Shown piece after piece: positions 61,264 to 64,000 of a DNA stretch of 64,000 nt. The notes below the pieces were generated by a model. It saw only the letters and a list, made by a program, of their open reading frames with translations. It did no database searches and had not been told where the DNA came from. Location of the stretch: positions 1 through 64,000 of the forward strand of contig NZ_JYFC01000006.1 of the NCBI RefSeq assembly GCF_000938265.1, written 5' to 3'. The position numbers and the translations under genes were made by a program. The stretch's first letter is position 1. Each line of letters starts with the position of its first letter. The stretch comes from Agreia bicolorata (lineage in GTDB: Bacteria > Actinomycetota > Actinomycetes > Actinomycetales > Microbacteriaceae).

Positions 61264-61881
61264 TCAGGCGAAGAGCGGCGGGCCGCGGTGCCAGAGGGAT
61301 GCGCGCAGCACCTCGAGCATGGCCGGCGCGTCGATGCGGTGCACGCGACCGAGGCGGACGGCCCGGGGCGCGAAGACCGGCGTGGGAAGCAGGAGCGATG
61401 CAAGGCGGGTCGTGCGCAGCAGCGCAGCGGCCAGCAGCCCTCGAACGGCGCGCTCGCCCCAGATGATCGCGGCGAAGGTGGCGATCGCCGCGAGCACGTG
61501 GCCCGCGACCATGGCGACGTCGATCGTGATCGCCATTCCATTGGATGCCGCGGGCCCCGTGGGTGCGAACATCGCGGCCATGTCGTGGCCGCTGTGGGCG
61601 GCGGGGCGCGCGCCCACTGTGTGTGCCGCCGGAGTCGCGATGAGGCTGAAGAGCGTGTGGAAGAAGACCTGGCTCACGGCAACCGATGCGCCGATTCGCC
61701 AGTACGACAGCCCGCGCCCGGCGAGCGCCACGCAGATCATGGTCGAGAAGGCTATGGCCAGAGAGAGCGCCGCGACGCTGGGGGCGGTTCCGCCGGCGAG
61801 GGCGTGCGAGAAGGCGGCGACGAAAGTGGAGAATCCGGCGGCGAGGCTGCCGCGAGCGACGCGTGTCCAGCGTGTGCTCAT
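61264..61881 (-). CDS. Membrane protein of the copper cluster
   Basis: ATG 61881 gives 205 aa with about five TM segments. A loop between TM segments reads AAHTVGARPAAHSGHDMAAM, rich in His and Met, which suits copper ions. The protein precedes ycnI and copC on the same strand, though with 142 bases between, and may pass copper across the membrane. The family is not named with confidence. Confidence 0.7.
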   Translation of the reverse strand: MSTRWTRVARGSLAAGFSTFVAAFSHALAGGTAPSVAALSLAIAFSTMICVALAGRGLSYWRIGASVAVSQVFFHTLFSLIATPAAHTVGARPAAHSGHDMAAMFAPTGPAASNGMAITIDVAMVAGHVLAAIATFAAIIWGERAVRGLLAAALLRTTRLASLLLPTPVFAPRAVRLGRVHRIDAPAMLEVLRASLWHRGPPLFA

Positions 61882-61990
61882 CGTGCTCCTCGTCTTGCGA
61901 TCCCGATCAATTCTATTCGGCTCTTCCTCTCGCAAAATCCGCGCCCCGCTATTCTGATGAGCAGGATTGTGACGAGTGTTAGGAACCTCC

Positions 61991-63166
61991 GTGAGTCTTC
62001 CCCCGTATCCGACCGGCCCCGAGCAGGGCGGCTCGCACGGTCGACCCCCGGTTCCGCCGATGCCGACGCAGGGGCCCATGCCGACGCAGCCCGCCTATCA
62101 GCAGCGGTTCGGTGGCCCACAGCCGCAGCCCACCTTTTCGCCGCCGCCCAAGCCCGTCCGCACACGAGGCATGACGTGGTGGCAGTACCTGATGGTCGGC
62201 GTCGCCGCGCTGCTCGCGATCGCGCTTCCCGCCTCGATCGTCATCTACTACACGGCCAACGCTCGACTCATCGCCGATCGCCAGTCGGTAGCCGATTACA
62301 CCCCGAGCGACAACATCTCGTCGCTGGTCGAGCGTGCAGACCTGAACGACGTCGGCACATTCATCTTCTATACGAGTCATCCCGAGCTGAACACGGCCAA
62401 CGAGTTCAACACGGCCTGCGGAATCCGCCCCGAGCAGTTCCTCCTCGGCTGCTACACGGGTGAGACCATCCATCTCTATGACGTCACCGAGGAGCGCCTC
62501 GATGGGCTGCGCGAGGTCACCGCGGCCCACGAGATGCTGCACGCCGCTTTCGACCGCCTCGACAAGAAGTCGCAGGACCATCTGGGCGAACTGCTCGAGA
62601 AGGCCTACGAGGAGCACGGAGACGATCCCGAGCTCGCAGACCGCATGGACGCCTATGCCGCGTCGCAACCGGGCACCCGCATCACCGAGCTGCACTCCAT
62701 CGTCGGAACTGAATTCGCCGATCTCGACCCTGAACTCGAGGCGTACTACAAGCGCTACTTCAACGACCGCAGCATTGTTGTGGGCCTGCACGCTTCGTAC
62801 ATGAAGGTGTTCACCGACCTCGAGCAGCAGACGACAGACCTGTCGAACCAGATTCTCGCGCTCGCAGACGAGATCGAGTCGGATACCAACACGTTCAACG
62901 CCGACCAGAACCAACTCAACGCCGACATCGACGCCTTTATCGCCAAGAACCAGGCCTACGGCTACTCCGGCGATCCGGCCGGGTTCGATGCAGACAAGGC
63001 GGCTCTCATCGCCCGCGACTCCGAGCTCGACGCGCGCAGAACAGCGATCAACGACAAGACCACGCGACTCGGAGACCTGCAACAGCAGCTCCGAGACCTC
63101 GACGCCGACGCGCAGGCTCTGAACCGCAGCATCGACTCCACCATCGTTCCTGGCGAGGGAATCTAG
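61991..63166 (+). CDS. Membrane-anchored HExxH protein with coiled coil
   Basis: GTG 61991 (AGGA 6 bases upstream) gives 391 aa. A Pro-rich cytoplasmic head (to residue 60) leads to a TM (67-88), an extracytoplasmic domain with TAAHEMLHAAFDRL (HEMLH at 180-184), the zinc motif of metallopeptidases, and a coiled coil from about residue 275 to 385 (LEQQTTDLSNQILALADEI). The first three of the zinc ligands are visible; the third ligand cannot be chosen. It is probably a cell-surface peptidase-like protein of unknown target. Confidence 0.65.
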   Translation: MSLPPYPTGPEQGGSHGRPPVPPMPTQGPMPTQPAYQQRFGGPQPQPTFSPPPKPVRTRGMTWWQYLMVGVAALLAIALPASIVIYYTANARLIADRQSVADYTPSDNISSLVERADLNDVGTFIFYTSHPELNTANEFNTACGIRPEQFLLGCYTGETIHLYDVTEERLDGLREVTAAHEMLHAAFDRLDKKSQDHLGELLEKAYEEHGDDPELADRMDAYAASQPGTRITELHSIVGTEFADLDPELEAYYKRYFNDRSIVVGLHASYMKVFTDLEQQTTDLSNQILALADEIESDTNTFNADQNQLNADIDAFIAKNQAYGYSGDPAGFDADKAALIARDSELDARRTAINDKTTRLGDLQQQLRDLDADAQALNRSIDSTIVPGEGI

Positions 63167-63199
63167 CCGCACCCGCACCCGCACCCGCACCCGCACCCG
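63167..63199. repeat. Tandem hexamer CCGCAC, five copies
   Basis: Five perfect copies of CCGCAC and a partial CCG follow directly on the stop codon at 63164-63166. Such short arrays are prone to slippage; it has no hairpin. Confidence 0.9.
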
Positions 63200-63201
63200 T
63201 C

Positions 63202-63405
63202 CCCTGAGCCTGTCGAAGGGGCGCCCGCATCGACTCGGCCCACAAGCGCCGAAAACCCCGGCCTTGCGTGCATGTGCGCCGAGTCGATCAAGCGCAGCAA
63301 AGTCAGTCGGCGCAGATGCACCTTCCGCAGCCGACGAGGGTGCCTTTGCGCCTAATCGATGCTCGCGAAGTCTCGCGGCGAAGTGCCCCTTCGACAGGCT
63401 CAGGG
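63202..63405. repeat. Inverted pair of the CTTCGACAGGCTCAGGG element
   Basis: The 21-base arm at 63202-63222 is the perfect inverse of 63385-63405 (CTTCGACAGGCTCAGGG in the second). Inside are further inverted pieces, ATCGACTCGGC at 63229-63239 against GCCGAGTCGAT at 63278-63288. The CTTCGACAGGCTCAGGG repeat is widespread in bacterial genomes. It fills the gene-free stretch 63167-63423. Confidence 0.85.
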
Positions 63406-63423
63406 AACGATCGGGCGCGAACC

Positions 63424-63999
63424 CTAGCCCGGCTCGCCCAACGCGCGATCCTTCGAGATCGAGGCGTAGGCATCCAGAGCGGCCTTGCGCGACTCTTTCA
63501 GGTCGACGAGGGGCGGGGGGTAGGTCTCTGCGTCGATGTCGGGCACGAATCGGCGAATGTACTCGCGGGCGGGATCGAACTTCGTGGCCTGAAGCTCGGG
63601 GTTGAACACGCGAAAGTACGGCGCCGCGTCGACTCCCGACCCCGCCACCCACTGCCAGTTCACCGCATTGGCGGCCGGATCGGCGTCGACGAGCGTGTCC
63701 CAGAACCATCGTTCGCCCTCGCGCCAGTCGATGCGCAGATTCTTCACGAGGAACGACGCCACGACCATGCGCACCCGGTTGTGCATGATTCCGGTCTGCC
63801 AGAGTTCGCGCATGCCGGCGTCGACGAGGGGGACTCCTGTGCGGCCCATTTGCCACGCCTCCATCACGACCGGAGAAGGCTCGGCCCACGGAAAATCGTC
63901 GAAGGCCGGTCGCATGTTGGCGTGCGTGATCTGCGGCCAGTGAAAAAGCAGGTGATACGAGAACTCGCGCCACACGAGCTGCCGCAGAAACGCGCTCGC
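63424..63999 (-). CDS. phr: Deoxyribodipyrimidine photolyase, C-terminal part (partial at window edge)
   Basis: The frame continues past the right edge; 191 residues are visible. They are the FAD-binding end of a photolyase/cryptochrome: [70 protein letters not shown] and [21 protein letters not shown]. It repairs pyrimidine dimers by blue light. The antenna domain lies outside. Confidence 0.94.
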   Translation of the reverse strand, partial: ASAFLRQLVWREFSYHLLFHWPQITHANMRPAFDDFPWAEPSPVVMEAWQMGRTGVPLVDAGMRELWQTGIMHNRVRMVVASFLVKNLRIDWREGERWFWDTLVDADPAANAVNWQWVAGSGVDAAPYFRVFNPELQATKFDPAREYIRRFVPDIDAETYPPPLVDLKESRKAALDAYASISKDRALGEPG

Positions 64000-64000
64000 C

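Noticed and set aside
63167-63199. Possible CRISPR or direct-repeat array
   Set aside because: Six-base unit without spacers; it is a simple tandem repeat.
61979-63973. 664-codon minus-strand open frame at the right end
   Set aside because: It spans the HExxH gene, an intergenic repeat and part of the photolyase in different frames; not a gene.

Overview
The window is a high-GC actinobacterial chromosome segment. The closest fit by gene content is a member of the Microbacteriaceae: a DUF7882-type small protein, a YcnI/CopC copper cluster, LytR-CpsA-Psr, ExeM/NucH-type secreted nuclease and ROK/ABC sugar loci without a local ATPase gene, plus several promoters that read as leaderless. This placement is inference from family content, not from a marker gene.

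Layout. 1-16.5 kb: the tail of an IS982 transposase, a solitary beta-class DNA methyltransferase, two drug-type MFS exporters (one with a divergent TetR), a frameshifted LacI regulator beside a GH1 beta-glucosidase that carries a perfect LacI-type operator, a VanY-like carboxypeptidase, an amidase lipoprotein, phosphoglucomutase, a PadR/membrane-protein pair and prephenate dehydratase. 16.5-20.3 kb: a scarred accessory patch with an AT-rich stretch, a chimeric gene remnant, a Phd/RelE-type toxin-antitoxin pair and a TetR regulator. 20.4-25.2 kb: core genes (DagK-like lipid kinase, serS, HAD phosphatase, LytR-CpsA-Psr protein) and two tRNA-Ser genes. 25.6-29 kb: two cupins and a TetR-controlled membrane protein. 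29-39.7 kb: a divergent amino-sugar uptake and catabolism locus. The left arm holds a ROK regulator, ROK kinase, MFS transporter, two Gfo/Idh/MocA dehydrogenases and NagB. The right arm holds an ABC binding protein, two permeases and a GNAT-like acyltransferase. A perfect palindrome lies between the arms.

39.8-50.2 kb: a complete integrative element of the actinomycete AICE type, sitting in tRNA-Arg(ACG). It is bounded by identical 44-bp direct repeats and carries integrase, excisionase, a RepSA-like HUH replication initiator, an FtsK/TraSA translocase, small accessory proteins and a cargo of a C5-cytosine methyltransferase with an HNH nuclease, plus a second HNH protein. 50.2-53.3 kb: a second small island in which a secreted protein and a small membrane protein lie between perfect 93-bp direct repeats made from the 3' end of a SnoaL-like gene. 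53.4-64 kb: DUF3817 protein, MFS exporter, histone-H1-like protein, secreted nuclease, copper-handling YcnI/CopC cluster, a membrane-anchored HExxH protein and the C-terminal part of a photolyase.

A recurring intergenic element of about 65-70 bp with inverted TCAGGAAAA/TTTTCCTG ends occurs five times (near 13.6, 15.5, 50.3, 53.3 and 56.1 kb). No CRISPR array, rRNA gene or biosynthetic megacluster was seen.
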